A model generated the notes under the pieces. It ran no database searches. It was given only the letters and a program-made list of their open reading frames with translations, and was not told where the DNA came from. Below, one piece after another: positions 18,401 through 25,751 of a stretch of 50,440 bases of DNA. Each line of letters opens with the position of its first letter. Position 1 is the stretch's first letter. The stretch comes from JBGOUV01 sp041477815. GTDB taxonomy: Bacteria; Acidobacteriota; Terriglobia; Bryobacterales; JACQDG01. The stretch spans positions 1-50,440 of the forward strand of contig JBGOUV010000002.1 in assembly GCA_041477815.1 (NCBI GenBank), given 5' to 3'. A program made the position numbers and the translations under genes.

Positions 18401-18539
18401 GCAGTCCGGCGAAGGCGGCTTTCACGCTGCTGGAGTGGCAGGCGAAGCAATGCTGCGAGAGCAGGGGCCGGATTTGCTTCTCGAAGAACTCCAGATCCAC
18501 AGCCGTTGCTAACAATAAGACGACAGCGGGGCCAAGCAT
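15456..18539 (-). CDS. PSD1-type protein: cytochrome c-like + DUF1549 + DUF1553 (copy 1)
   Basis: 1027 aa. A short hydrophobic N-terminus (MLGPAVVLLLATAV) leads into the cytochrome-like module with C31-F-A-C-H35 and VRMPPTGPLPQEQID. DUF1549 contains CARCHDHKFDAISQ (about residue 335), and DUF1553 contains LTARVLVNRLWQYVFRRGIV. The middle insertion differs from copy 2: here it is a beta-sandwich-like segment (FTIEPEGARIVNGIYPAGVY, TGYISFRMLGGNFSSAQL) that resembles concanavalin/LamG-type modules. The two copies may therefore bind different polymers. It starts 23 bp after the esterase gene and is likely in the same transcript. Confidence 0.92.
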   Translation of the reverse strand: MLGPAVVLLLATAVDLEFFEKQIRPLLSQHCFACHSSSVKAAFAGLRLDSKAEALKVIVPGKPSESKLLRAVRGELKVRMPPTGPLPQEQIDAIARWIEMGAPWPDEKAPPAAASAFDLEARKREHWAWQPVRATTPPEVRDARWPLQPVDRFILAKLEQKGLRPAAPAGKLTLLRRVFFDVTGLPPTPDDIAAFEKDTAPDAYERLVDRLLDSPAYGERMARRWMDLLRYSESHGSEGDPDVPAAWRYRDYLIRAFNTDVPYDQLIREHLAGDLLPQPRYNRREQLNESLLGLAHFRMVEHGFQPVDPWEDRVKWMDNQIDVISKAFQGITISCARCHDHKFDAISQKDFYALFGILYGARPTQVAVDTPEVLDRHRGELARLKGEIRRQLAARWRGESDHLFAQKLEARLVEQVHNDRESPLYPVVTLSDARAARDWAEGWRAELAARREFNAKNFRKVWDLTSQEYDAWLRQGVGAPEKPSAAGEFTIEPEGARIVNGIYPAGVYTGLLSRKHGAVITSPRFKIETGYISFRMLGGNFSSAQLIVENYAVPRGGIYNLRHIATRDQMGWLQWDTTFWKGFTGYIEFATKDDVTLSTAEEEAKRTKTTVAKDGRSWLGVSQIVFHDSKVMPKEEEPAVAAVLDCPGEMYAGCLQTRLGAGVETWSRGALTNAQAALLDYFVRNQLLSNSTEKFPDLVTEYRRLEQEIAVPRRAPGILQEPAADHPLLVRGSHKDFGELVSRRYLAALGSRPLPDRLRLAEEIASPRNPLTARVLVNRLWQYVFRRGIVRTADNLGKLGDQPTHPELLDWLAGRFVEDGWSIKKTLRLLLTSQTYRMSSVAPPEARKVDAANDLFHHLPLRRLEAEELRDAILAVSGRLDRKMYGESVRVYYAHDTGKTKGDRPKGPLDGDGRRSVYLEIRRNATHPFLEVFDAYKPTTTRGRRDVTNVPAQSLALMNGAFVTGQSEKCANLLGGEPDPVGPLYLRALGRRPESGERDRAQTYAAENGLGSLVLAVFNMKEFLYVP

Positions 18540-18562
18540 CTGGCATTAGTGTAGCTGAAACG

Positions 18563-19816
18563 TCACCAAGCGTCGCGGTTGGCGATGCGAACGCGGTACA
18601 GAGGCTGGTCGCGCTCCGCCGGCTCCATCTCGTAGGTCTGCTGGGTCTTGGCCGGATCGTAGTCCCGCCACAGCCAGGCCAGCGAATCGGGCAGATCGAG
18701 GGCGCCCTGGGCGTTGGCGTGCATACCCTCCCCGAACCGGAAGTGGAAGTCGTACCCGCGCAGCTTCAGAGAATTCGCCAACTGGATGTTCTGGAGCGGC
18801 CAGCTTCCGGTGGGACCCTCCTGGTCGTCGGCGCCGTCGGACAGCCAGATGCGAATATTTCGCTTCGGCTCGCGCCGGACCCGGAAGGGGTAGATGTTGC
18901 CACCGTCGAGACGATCCTCGGGGCGCCACTGCAGGGCGGTATAGCTTCCGATGTGTGAAAGGACGCGGCTGAACCGGTCCGGGAAGTGCCAGGCCACGTT
19001 GAGGGAGCAGATTCCCCCGGAGGACAGGCCGCCGATGCCTCGGGAATAGGCGTCGGGGCGGAGTTTGTACGATTTCTCCACTTCCGGCAGCACTTCCTCC
19101 AGCAGGAAGCGGCCGTAGCGATCCGATACCGTGTCGTACTGAATACTGCGCATGGGGGGTCCGCTGCCGGGAGCGATCATAACGTGGATCAGCGGCGGGA
19201 TCAGCCTGCGCTGCAGAAGGTTCTCGGTGACGGTGAACAGCCGAAAGGCGAACAGGTCGCCGCGTGCCAGGTTCTGCCCGTCCTGCCACAGCATCAACGC
19301 CGCCCCTCGGGACGGATCGTAACCGGGGGAGACGTAGACCCAGTAGTCGGCGGTCATGCCGGGGTAGATCTTGCTGCTGATTACTCTCTCTTCCGACAGG
19401 GTTCCCTTCGCAGTGCCCGGCTGTGGATAGGAATCGGCGCCGTACCCCGCCACATCATAACGATAGGCCGTTCCCAGAGACTTGCCATCCGCATAGAACT
19501 GGTAGTTGTGCGTCACGCCGATCCGCAGCCGCTGGAGCCGGTACCAGATGCTGGAGCCCGGAACGCGGGTCATCGGAGCCGGGGGTTGTCCGTCGATGGA
19601 GACCGCCGCCACCTGGCCGGTCTCGATGGCGAAGAGGAAGTCCTGTCCCCACACCACCGCCGCGCCCCGCTCCCGCAAGTCGAAGACGGTCTTGGGGAGC
19701 AGGTCCTTCAATTCCGGCGACTGGGCCCGCGCCGCCTCGATGGCAGCCTGCAGCGGGTGGATTTGGGCGGGGGCGGCAGCCACGGCTAACAAGAGCACCG
19801 GAAGTATTCTCGTCAT
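18563..19816 (-). CDS. Secreted alpha/beta-hydrolase esterase (enterochelin-esterase-like)
   Basis: 417 aa with a signal peptide (ILPVLLLAVAAAPAQ). An N-terminal immunoglobulin-like half (VSIDGQPPAPMTRVPGSSIW, NYQFYADGKSLGTAYRYD) precedes an esterase domain of the Esterase_D/Fes type. GGLSSGG gives Ser265 as the nucleophile, LSDGADDQEG supplies a candidate acid, and GEGMHANAQ a candidate His. Such enzymes cleave carbohydrate or siderophore esters (acetyl, feruloyl, enterobactin-like). Its position at the head of the PSD1/DUF1501 cluster suggests polysaccharide de-esterification, but the substrate is not readable. It is divergent from the VWFA gene, with 41 bp between the starts. Confidence 0.85.
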   Translation of the reverse strand: MTRILPVLLLAVAAAPAQIHPLQAAIEAARAQSPELKDLLPKTVFDLRERGAAVVWGQDFLFAIETGQVAAVSIDGQPPAPMTRVPGSSIWYRLQRLRIGVTHNYQFYADGKSLGTAYRYDVAGYGADSYPQPGTAKGTLSEERVISSKIYPGMTADYWVYVSPGYDPSRGAALMLWQDGQNLARGDLFAFRLFTVTENLLQRRLIPPLIHVMIAPGSGPPMRSIQYDTVSDRYGRFLLEEVLPEVEKSYKLRPDAYSRGIGGLSSGGICSLNVAWHFPDRFSRVLSHIGSYTALQWRPEDRLDGGNIYPFRVRREPKRNIRIWLSDGADDQEGPTGSWPLQNIQLANSLKLRGYDFHFRFGEGMHANAQGALDLPDSLAWLWRDYDPAKTQQTYEMEPAERDQPLYRVRIANRDAW

Positions 19817-19857
19817 ACGGCGTCCAGTTTACCGCCGAAAGGTGTATCTTGAGGGAC

Positions 19858-20820
19858 GTGTGGTGCCTCCTCTTGCCGGCGGTCTTCCTGCTGCAGGCGC
19901 AGGAGGCGGCTTTCTCCGCCGGCGTGCGGGTGGTCAACGTCCTGGCCACGGTGCGGGACAAGCAACGGCAAATCATCCGCGATCTCACCAAGGACGACTT
20001 CCTGCTGGAGGAAGATGGCCGCCCCCAAGCCATCCGCTATTTCTCCAGTCAGGCCGGCCTCTCCCTGACCCTGGGGCTGCTGGTGGACACCAGCGGGAGC
20101 CAGCGGCGCGTTCTCGGCGAGCAGCGCCAGGCGAGCCACCGCTTCCTGCAACAGGTGCTGCGCGAGGGCCAGGACCAAGCCTTCGTGATCCAGTTTGACC
20201 ACCAGGTGGAGTTGCTGGAGGAACTCACCTCCTCGCGAGAGGAGCTGGCGAGTGCGCTGGCGTTATTGCTGGCGCCGCCGCCGCTGCCGAGCCACTGGCA
20301 GGCGTACCAGCCTGCTCCTCGGGGCGGCCGGGTTAGTCGGGGTACCTCGCTCTACGATGCGGTCCGGCTGGCGTCCGACGAGCAGATGCACGAGCAGGCC
20401 GGCCGCAAAGCTCTTATTCTGCTCTCCGATGGCGTGGATGCCGGCAGCAAGGTCTCTCTGGATGACGCCATTGAGGCGGCCCAACGTGCCGATACCCTGG
20501 TCTACTCCATCCGTTTCTATGACGAACGGGCCTACAGCGGCAAGCGCCACCGGCCCGACGGCAAGAAGACTCTCGAGCGGCTGGCCAGGGAAACCGGCGG
20601 CGGCTACTTTGAAGTATCCAAGAAGCAGCCCCTCGAACGGGTTTTCGAGCGCATGGAAGAAGAATTGCGCAATCAGTATAGCCTGGGCTACACGCCGGAC
20701 CGGCAGGCGGGCGGGGAATTTCGCAAGATCCGGCTGACCACCAAGCAGAAGGGGCTGCTGGTGCAGAGCACCGACGGGTATTACCCGCACGGAACTCTTT
20801 CTACGGCCCCAGCACCGTAG
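19858..20820 (+). CDS. VWFA-domain protein (Acidobacteria type), secreted
   Basis: 320 aa from a GTG at 19858 preceded by TTGAGGG; a TTG at 19849 is an alternative. A signal sequence (CLLLPAVFLLQAQEA) leads into an N-terminal beta segment, VRVVNVLATVRDKQRQIIRD, with the family's DDFLLEEDGRPQAIRYFSS pattern. The VWA domain has the MIDAS motif DTSGS (in LLVDTSGSQRR) and a later SDGVDAGSK. The C-terminus (YSLGYTPDRQAGGEFRKIRL) matches the VWFA-related family that is highly expanded in Acidobacteria and has no known role. Its last 20 bp overlap the convergent lipoprotein gene. Confidence 0.9.
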   Translation: MWCLLLPAVFLLQAQEAAFSAGVRVVNVLATVRDKQRQIIRDLTKDDFLLEEDGRPQAIRYFSSQAGLSLTLGLLVDTSGSQRRVLGEQRQASHRFLQQVLREGQDQAFVIQFDHQVELLEELTSSREELASALALLLAPPPLPSHWQAYQPAPRGGRVSRGTSLYDAVRLASDEQMHEQAGRKALILLSDGVDAGSKVSLDDAIEAAQRADTLVYSIRFYDERAYSGKRHRPDGKKTLERLARETGGGYFEVSKKQPLERVFERMEEELRNQYSLGYTPDRQAGGEFRKIRLTTKQKGLLVQSTDGYYPHGTLSTAPAP

Positions 20821-22021
20821 GCGCGCCCGCGGTGATCGAGACCGGACGAGTCTGCCCTCCTACCTTGACCGAGTACTTACCGGCCGGGAGAGCCAGCGGC
20901 TGGTTGAGCTTCTGGTAGCCGAGTTGGGCGCCGCTGGGGTCGAGAACGTAGTAGTGATCGGCGCCGGCGCCCTTTACGGTCAAAGTGCCGGTCTTATATT
21001 CGCTGGTGCGCGCGGCCTTGACTTCGACGGGGAAGGGAGCCCCGGTTACCTTCGCCGTGTAGGACCCTTCCAGCAGGGACACTGGCTGGCTGAGCTTGCT
21101 GTAGACGAGCTGGGCGCCGGCCGCGTCAAAAACATAGTAGTGCTCATCGGTGGTTCCCTGGACCAGCAGAGTGCCGGTCTGGATTTCTGACTGGGCGCCC
21201 GCGGCGATCTCAACCGGCGTGGACGAGCCGTTCACTTTGACGACGCTGGGACCCGGCAACAGGGCTAGAGGCTTGGAGAGTTTCTGGTAGGCAAGCTGCG
21301 CGCCGGCGGGGCTGAACGCGTAGTAGTGGCTGTCGGTCGAGCCCTGGACGAGCAGAGTGCCGCTTTGCAACTTAGTCGTTTCACCGGCGCGGATTTCCGC
21401 TTTGGCTTCCGTGCCGTTGACCTTGACGACGAAGGCTCCGGCCAGGACGGCCACGGGCTTGTTGAGCTGGGAGTAGCAGAGCTGGGCTCCGGCGGGATCG
21501 AAGAGGTAATAGTGCTCGTCGGTAGTTCCCTGCACGTCCAGGAGTCCTGCTTTCAGCTCCAGCGTGGAATTGGGATCCACGTTGGCAGCGGCGGTCGTCT
21601 TGTTGAGCTGCACCTGGTAGGCTCCCGGGAACAGCGACAGCGGCTTGCCCAGGTTTTGATAGGCGAGTTGGGCGTTCGCCGTGTCGAAGATATAGTAGTG
21701 CTCGTCGGTGGCGCCGGTCACGAGCACAGTTCCGGTGGAGCACTTGGTTTGCTTGCCGGCCTCGACGTAGACGGGATGAACCGAGCTGTTGATCTTCACC
21801 CGGTACTGGCCCGGTTTCACGGTAGCCGGCTTGTTGGCGGAAGAGTAGGTGAGCTGCTTGCCGGCTTCGTCGAAGATGTAGAAATGGGTGTCGGTGGAGG
21901 CGGCGATTTGGATCGCGCCCTGGCTGGAGTCGGAGAAAGGCTCGGCGGCGCAGATGGGATCGGGGGGTGGCGCTTTCTTGCAGGAGCAGAGCGCCAGGAG
22001 AAGAAGGACGATGACTCGCAT
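20801..22021 (-). CDS. Six-repeat secreted lipoprotein
   Basis: 406 aa from an ATG at 22021, chosen because it gives a clean lipoprotein signal (MRVIVLLLLALCSCKKAPPP). An upstream ATG at 22048 would add nine residues and overlap the divergent start codon. The mature protein is six tandem units of about 62-65 aa. Each has the pattern TGTLLVQGTTDEHYYVFD, AGAQL-Y-KL-QP, L-PG-Y-VKV and a spacer ending in xAG. Each unit looks like a small beta-sandwich, comparable to PEGA or carboxypeptidase-regulatory-like modules, but I do not recognise the family. It is probably anchored in a membrane as a binding or structural protein. It is convergent with the VWFA gene (20-bp overlap). Confidence 0.8.
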   Translation of the reverse strand: MRVIVLLLLALCSCKKAPPPDPICAAEPFSDSSQGAIQIAASTDTHFYIFDEAGKQLTYSSANKPATVKPGQYRVKINSSVHPVYVEAGKQTKCSTGTVLVTGATDEHYYIFDTANAQLAYQNLGKPLSLFPGAYQVQLNKTTAAANVDPNSTLELKAGLLDVQGTTDEHYYLFDPAGAQLCYSQLNKPVAVLAGAFVVKVNGTEAKAEIRAGETTKLQSGTLLVQGSTDSHYYAFSPAGAQLAYQKLSKPLALLPGPSVVKVNGSSTPVEIAAGAQSEIQTGTLLVQGTTDEHYYVFDAAGAQLVYSKLSQPVSLLEGSYTAKVTGAPFPVEVKAARTSEYKTGTLTVKGAGADHYYVLDPSGAQLGYQKLNQPLALPAGKYSVKVGGQTRPVSITAGAPTVLGP

Positions 22022-22046
22022 TCCGGAGAATAGTATAGTGAAAGCC

Positions 22047-23429
22047 ATGCAGCGGCGTCAGTTTTTGCAGGCGGCGGCCGGATTGCCCGTGGCGATGGCG
22101 CCCGGGCCTGCCAAGCGGGTCATCGTGGCGGGAGCCGGAATCTCCGGGTTGTGCTGCGCCTATGAGCTGCTGAAGCGCGGCCACGACGTGATCGTCCTGG
22201 AGGCTTTGGGCCGGTCCGGCGGGCACATCCTCACGGTGCGGGACCAGCTTGCCGACGGGCTCTACGCCGACGCCGGCGCGGAGCATTTCTACCAGCGCGG
22301 CTATGACGAGTTCTGGCGGTACCTCGAGGAGTTCGATCTGCCGATCATCGCGTATCCGCGCCGCGACAGCATGATCCGGTTCCTCGGCGGGAAGCCGTAT
22401 ACCGAGAAGATGCTGGCGGATCGCAAGGTCTTGCAGGGGTTCGAGCTAAACCAGCGTGAGATCGAGTACGTGGTGCGCCGCTCGTGGCCGGAGCTGTCCG
22501 AGTTATACCTGGGACCCTATCTGGACAGCTTTCCCGCCGAAGACCGGCCCTTTGAGGCGGGATTGAACCAGCTTGACCAACTGACCGTGACCGAGCTGCT
22601 CGAGAAGGACCGGGCGTCGGCGGCGGCCATCGGGTTGGTGGGCGGGTCGCGGTCGGCGCTGCACACGGTGTGGCAGGCGGCCATCAAGAAGCTGCGGGGG
22701 TTTCCGCAGTATGTGCGCCAGGTCAGCCGCATCGCGGGCGGGAACCAGAGAGTGACCGATGCCTTGGCCGCGCGGCTGGGCGAGCGGCTGCGGCTGGGAT
22801 GTCCGGTGGTGGGGATCGAGCAGGGGTTGTCAGGGGTGACGGTTGGGTATCGGGAGTATGGCCGGGTAAAGAAGATGGAGGCCGACCACCTGGTGCTGTC
22901 CATGCCGTTCCGGGCGTTGCGGGAGATCCCGGTCACCCCGGAGTGGCCGCCGGCGAAGCGGTTCGTCATCGACAAAATGAACTACGACCTGAAGGCGCGG
23001 GTCATCTTCCAGTCGCGGACGAGGTTCTGGAAGCGCGACGGGGTGAGTCCGAACATGGTGTTCTCGGAGCAGGAATTGGCGGACGTGTGGGGGATGGCGG
23101 AGGAGGTGCGGACGCCGCGAGGGCTGCTGATCGGACAGGCGCGCACGTCCTCGGCCGAGACGGCGCTCGGGAAGTTCCGCCAGTTATATCCGGGGAAGTC
23201 GGAGGACGTGGAGCAGGCGCTGCTGGTGAACTGGACGCTGGATCCGTGGGCGGGTTCCTGCCTGCCGCTGTTGCGTCCGCCGGGGGAGCTGGCGCGGTTC
23301 TGGCCGGAGGTGATGCGGCCGGTGGGCCGGATTCAGTTCGCCAGCGTGGCGGTGGATCCGCTGCCGAACGGGTTGGAAGCGGGGGTTCGGGCGGGGAAGA
23401 GGGCGGCCGCGGCCGTGGGAATGGCCTGA
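22047..23429 (+). CDS. FAD-dependent amine oxidase-like flavoprotein with Tat-type leader
   Basis: 460 aa starting MQRRQFLQAAAGLPVAMAPG, a short twin-Arg leader, then the dinucleotide fold VIVAGAGISGLCCAYELLKRG (GAGISG at residues 29-34) and VIVLEALGRSGGHILTVRD. The C-terminal part ends with the FAD-contacting region GRIQFASVAVDPLPNGLEAG in place of the usual 'AGE' motif. This matches the flavin monoamine oxidase/phytoene desaturase superfamily. The substrate is unknown. It is divergent from the repeat lipoprotein; the two real starts are 25 bp apart, so promoters must overlap the coding ends. The second-position residues of the C-terminal motif deviate from monoamine oxidases, so a different substrate class is likely. 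Confidence 0.85.
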   Translation: MQRRQFLQAAAGLPVAMAPGPAKRVIVAGAGISGLCCAYELLKRGHDVIVLEALGRSGGHILTVRDQLADGLYADAGAEHFYQRGYDEFWRYLEEFDLPIIAYPRRDSMIRFLGGKPYTEKMLADRKVLQGFELNQREIEYVVRRSWPELSELYLGPYLDSFPAEDRPFEAGLNQLDQLTVTELLEKDRASAAAIGLVGGSRSALHTVWQAAIKKLRGFPQYVRQVSRIAGGNQRVTDALAARLGERLRLGCPVVGIEQGLSGVTVGYREYGRVKKMEADHLVLSMPFRALREIPVTPEWPPAKRFVIDKMNYDLKARVIFQSRTRFWKRDGVSPNMVFSEQELADVWGMAEEVRTPRGLLIGQARTSSAETALGKFRQLYPGKSEDVEQALLVNWTLDPWAGSCLPLLRPPGELARFWPEVMRPVGRIQFASVAVDPLPNGLEAGVRAGKRAAAAVGMA

Positions 23430-23466
23430 AGAGCAAGTTAGCCGGTCACCCCCTGGGGAGGACAGG

Positions 23467-24006
23467 ATGCGAGCTGTAGTCGACAAGTCGGCGGTCGGAC
23501 GGATCGCCTCGCTCTCTGCTACTGTATTGCTAGGACTGGCATCACCATTGCCGGCAGCGGATACCTACCTCCAAGCCTCGACGGACCAAGCCGGCCAACT
23601 CCGCATTGCAACTAAGGATGGGCGCGAGATCGTTCCTAAGAAGGAAGCCGGACAAGTGGGCTTTGACAAAGCGGCGATTTCTCCGGATGGTCGCTCCGTG
23701 GGTTGGTCGGCCCTGTATCCGAATTGCTGCACCTCTTATCCGATTCCGTTGAAGCTGGTAATCTACGCGAGCGGCCGGGTGCGCACCTTTGCGGAGGGGT
23801 TGCCGGTTTGGCAATGGTGCTTTGTAGCCGGCGGCAAGCAGGTCGCCTTTTTCCAGGAAACAGTCCATGGCGGTCGCGGGACGCGCCACGAATTGCGGGA
23901 GGTCGTCACGGGACGCCTCATCGCGGTATATGAGCCGGCCCCAGAGCCGGATACAGACCTCCGAGGCGTTCCCAAGTGGCTGTGCAAAGCGGACGCGAAG
24001 CAGTAG
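23467..24006 (+). CDS. Small secreted protein, propeller-blade-like, unknown function
   Basis: 179 aa. An RBS (GGAGGACAGG) directly precedes the ATG. The signal peptide is RIASLSATVLLGLASPLPAA. The rest is beta-rich and contains FDKAAISPDGRSVGWSALYP and PVWQWCFVAGGKQVAFFQET, reminiscent of TolB/WD40-like single blades (SPDG-x-VGW, GG-x-VAFF). At this length it can hold only two or three blades, so it is not a full propeller. Four Cys residues (two adjacent in NCCTSY) could form disulphides. It follows the flavoprotein by 37 bp and may be co-transcribed. Confidence 0.7.
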   Translation: MRAVVDKSAVGRIASLSATVLLGLASPLPAADTYLQASTDQAGQLRIATKDGREIVPKKEAGQVGFDKAAISPDGRSVGWSALYPNCCTSYPIPLKLVIYASGRVRTFAEGLPVWQWCFVAGGKQVAFFQETVHGGRGTRHELREVVTGRLIAVYEPAPEPDTDLRGVPKWLCKADAKQ

Positions 24007-24116
24007 GGAATCCTCGTCATAGGGAGGGCGGCGCCGGCGGCTGCCTGGTCCCGGCCTGCCTGGCGTCCCGCCTCGATCCGGGGTTGGAGCTGCGCGAAGA
24101 GTAGCCCCCAGAAAAA

Positions 24117-24161
24117 TGTAACCGGTGGTAGTGTGTCCCGGTAAGGGTAGATAGGAGGGAC
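24117..24161 (+). promoter_or_regulatory. Candidate ECF-type -35 element and strong RBS before the sigma gene
   Basis: TGTAACC at 24117-24123 matches the AAC-containing -35 core favoured by many ECF sigma factors. A convincing -10 at standard spacing was not found, so autoregulation is only a suggestion. AGGAGGG at 24153-24159 is a strong ribosome binding site for the ATG at 24162. The rest of the 155-bp gap shows no gene. Confidence 0.3.
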
Positions 24162-24668
24162 ATGGAGCTGCTGGAGCGGTTCGCTCGGGGCGATGTGGAG
24201 GCTTTCGAGACGCTGTTCCGGCAATATCAGGGCTACGTGTTCGCGTGGATCGTGAGAATGGTGCGGGATCGGGCGGCGGCGGAGGACTTGACGGTGGAAG
24301 CGTTCTGGCGGATCTGGCGCTCGCGGGCGCGGTTCGATCCGGATCGGGAGTTTGGGGCGTGGGCGCGCAGGGTGGCGTCCAACGTGGCGGTGGACTACCT
24401 GAAGACGGACCGGCGGGAGGTGGCGCTGGAGCGGGATTGGCCGGCCCGGGCAGAGGCGGGGCCGGAGGTGGGGCAGGCGATTCGAGAGGCCTTCGGTCGG
24501 CTGCCCGCGAGGTTGCGGGCGGTGGCGACCCTGGCCCTGATCGAAGAGAGGCCGTATGGCGAGATTGCCGAGGCTCTGGGGATCTCGATGGCGGCCGTGA
24601 AAACGCGGGCGTTTCGGGCGGCGCGGTTGTTGCGGACGAGGCTCGAAAAGATGGGGGTGAGGCCATGA
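24162..24668 (+). CDS. ECF-family RNA polymerase sigma factor
   Basis: 168 aa. The sigma-2 region (residues about 8-75: FETLFRQYQGYVFAWIVRMV and AAEDLTVEAFWRIWR) and the sigma-4 helix-turn-helix (RPYGEIAEALGISMAAVKTR) are complete and separated by a short linker, as in RpoE-like ECF factors. It redirects RNA polymerase to a small regulon, usually controlled by an anti-sigma factor encoded next door. The downstream gene overlaps by four bases (ATGA) and encodes a short single-TM protein, the expected place for the anti-sigma. The whole operon of four genes is coupled by such overlaps. Confidence 0.95.
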   Translation: MELLERFARGDVEAFETLFRQYQGYVFAWIVRMVRDRAAAEDLTVEAFWRIWRSRARFDPDREFGAWARRVASNVAVDYLKTDRREVALERDWPARAEAGPEVGQAIREAFGRLPARLRAVATLALIEERPYGEIAEALGISMAAVKTRAFRAARLLRTRLEKMGVRP

Positions 24669-24865
24669 GCGGGGACGAATTGCGGCGGGCGTTGCCACCG
24701 GTCGGGGACGTGGAGTTGCAGCGGGACCTGTGGCCGGCGATGCTCCGGAGGAGGGAGGAGCGGCGCGTGCGGCCGACGTGGCTGGACTGGGCGCTGGCGG
24801 GGGTGGCGATGGTCTGGCTGGCGGTGTTTCCGGAGGCGATAGGAGTTCTATTGTATCAATTATGA
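24665..24865 (+). CDS. Small single-TM protein, candidate anti-sigma factor
   Basis: 66 aa, start overlapping the sigma stop (ATGA). A charged cytoplasmic segment, ELRRALPPVGDVELQRDLWP then MLRRREERR, precedes one hydrophobic helix (WALAGVAMVWLAVFPEAIGVLLY) and the protein ends just after it. Position and layout match membrane-bound anti-sigma partners seen after ECF genes in Acidobacteria. It lacks the His-x3-Cys-x2-Cys zinc motif and has no extracytoplasmic sensor domain, so signal sensing would need another protein. Confidence 0.6.
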   Translation: MSGDELRRALPPVGDVELQRDLWPAMLRRREERRVRPTWLDWALAGVAMVWLAVFPEAIGVLLYQL

Positions 24866-25254
24866 GGCAGAATCACCGTTATCTGCGAGCGTACATGGCT
24901 GGGATCACCGTGCCAACTATGTTTCTGTTGGTCGTGGTGACGGGCTTCACCCTGCTGCACAGAGTGGCCGCTCCCTGGGAGCGGATCATCATGTTCCCCA
25001 TGGCCGTGGTGCCGAACCTGTGGGGTGTCTGGAATCTATTGCACTGCCGGTGGCGGTGGACCACGATCGGAATGCATGGGGCGATTCTGCCGTTGTTGCT
25101 GGTGCCGGCGGGGTTCGCCCTGGCGCGGGCGCTGGAGGTTCCGTGGATCTCGGCGGGCGGCGCCGCCACCGTCCTGCCGGTAGGGATGGTGGTGTACTAC
25201 CTGGCCTGGAAGTACCTGGTGGCTTTCTTCAACGAAGTCCTGGGGGTCGCATGA
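24862..25254 (+). CDS. Four-helix membrane protein, unknown
   Basis: 130 aa, start overlapping the previous stop by ATGA. Four hydrophobic segments are visible: AGITVPTMFLLVVVTGFTLL; IIMFPMAVVPNLWGVWNLL; HGAILPLLLVPAGFALARAL; and VLPVGMVVYYLAWKYLVAFF. The loops are short, and no catalytic motif is seen. Its place between the anti-sigma candidate and a membrane methyltransferase suggests it belongs to the envelope function governed by this sigma factor. Confidence 0.75.
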   Translation: MRQNHRYLRAYMAGITVPTMFLLVVVTGFTLLHRVAAPWERIIMFPMAVVPNLWGVWNLLHCRWRWTTIGMHGAILPLLLVPAGFALARALEVPWISAGGAATVLPVGMVVYYLAWKYLVAFFNEVLGVA

Positions 25255-25751
25255 GAACTATATTTGTGGCGGTGAGGACGTTGCTGTTTGCGAGCGGGTT
25301 CTTCTATCTGTGGGTCTGGGTAGCCCGATCGGTCGAGCGGCTCGGGTTGCCCTTGCCGGAGTGGACGGCGGCGCCCGGGGTGGTCCTGCTGGCTTTGGGA
25401 GGAGTGCTGACGCTGGCGTGTGTGGGCACGTTCGTGCTTTGGGGGAAGGGAACGCCGGCGCCGTTCGACGCCCCGCGCGAGTTTGTGGCCGTGGGGCCGT
25501 ACCGATATGTACGCAATCCTATGTACATGGGGGGCGCGACGATGCTGGCCGGGTACGGACTGTACCTGCGGTCGGGAGCGGTGGTGTTGTTCGCCGTGGC
25601 CTGGCTCGGGTTGGCGCACCTGTTCGTGGTGCTGTACGAGGAACCCGCGCTGCGGAGCAAGTTTGGAGCGGCGTACGAGAGCTATTGCCGGACGGTGGCG
25701 CGCTGGATTCCGCGGCTTACCGGGCAGTCGTGGGCGCTGGAGAAGCCGTGA
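25251..25751 (+). CDS. Isoprenylcysteine/phospholipid-type membrane methyltransferase (ICMT/PEMT family)
   Basis: 166 aa, start overlapping the previous stop (ATGA). Several membrane helices are present. The family signature FVAVGPYRYVRNPMYMGG binds S-adenosylmethionine at the membrane face, and the C-terminal EEPALRSKFGAAYESYCRTV motif is typical of ICMT/PEMT proteins. Bacterial members methylate lipids or small molecules; the substrate is not predictable. It is the last gene of the ECF operon, so methylation of a membrane component is probably part of the sigma-controlled response. Its 3' end overlaps the convergent amidohydrolase gene by 35 bp. Confidence 0.85.
   Translation: MRTIFVAVRTLLFASGFFYLWVWVARSVERLGLPLPEWTAAPGVVLLALGGVLTLACVGTFVLWGKGTPAPFDAPREFVAVGPYRYVRNPMYMGGATMLAGYGLYLRSGAVVLFAVAWLGLAHLFVVLYEEPALRSKFGAAYESYCRTVARWIPRLTGQSWALEKP

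Noticed and set aside
17115..18512. Plus-strand 465-codon frame
   Set aside because: Antisense of PSD1 copy 1, with no recognisable family.
22022..22048. Upstream ATG (22048) for the repeat lipoprotein
   Set aside because: Would overlap the divergent start codon and put nine residues before an otherwise perfect lipoprotein signal.
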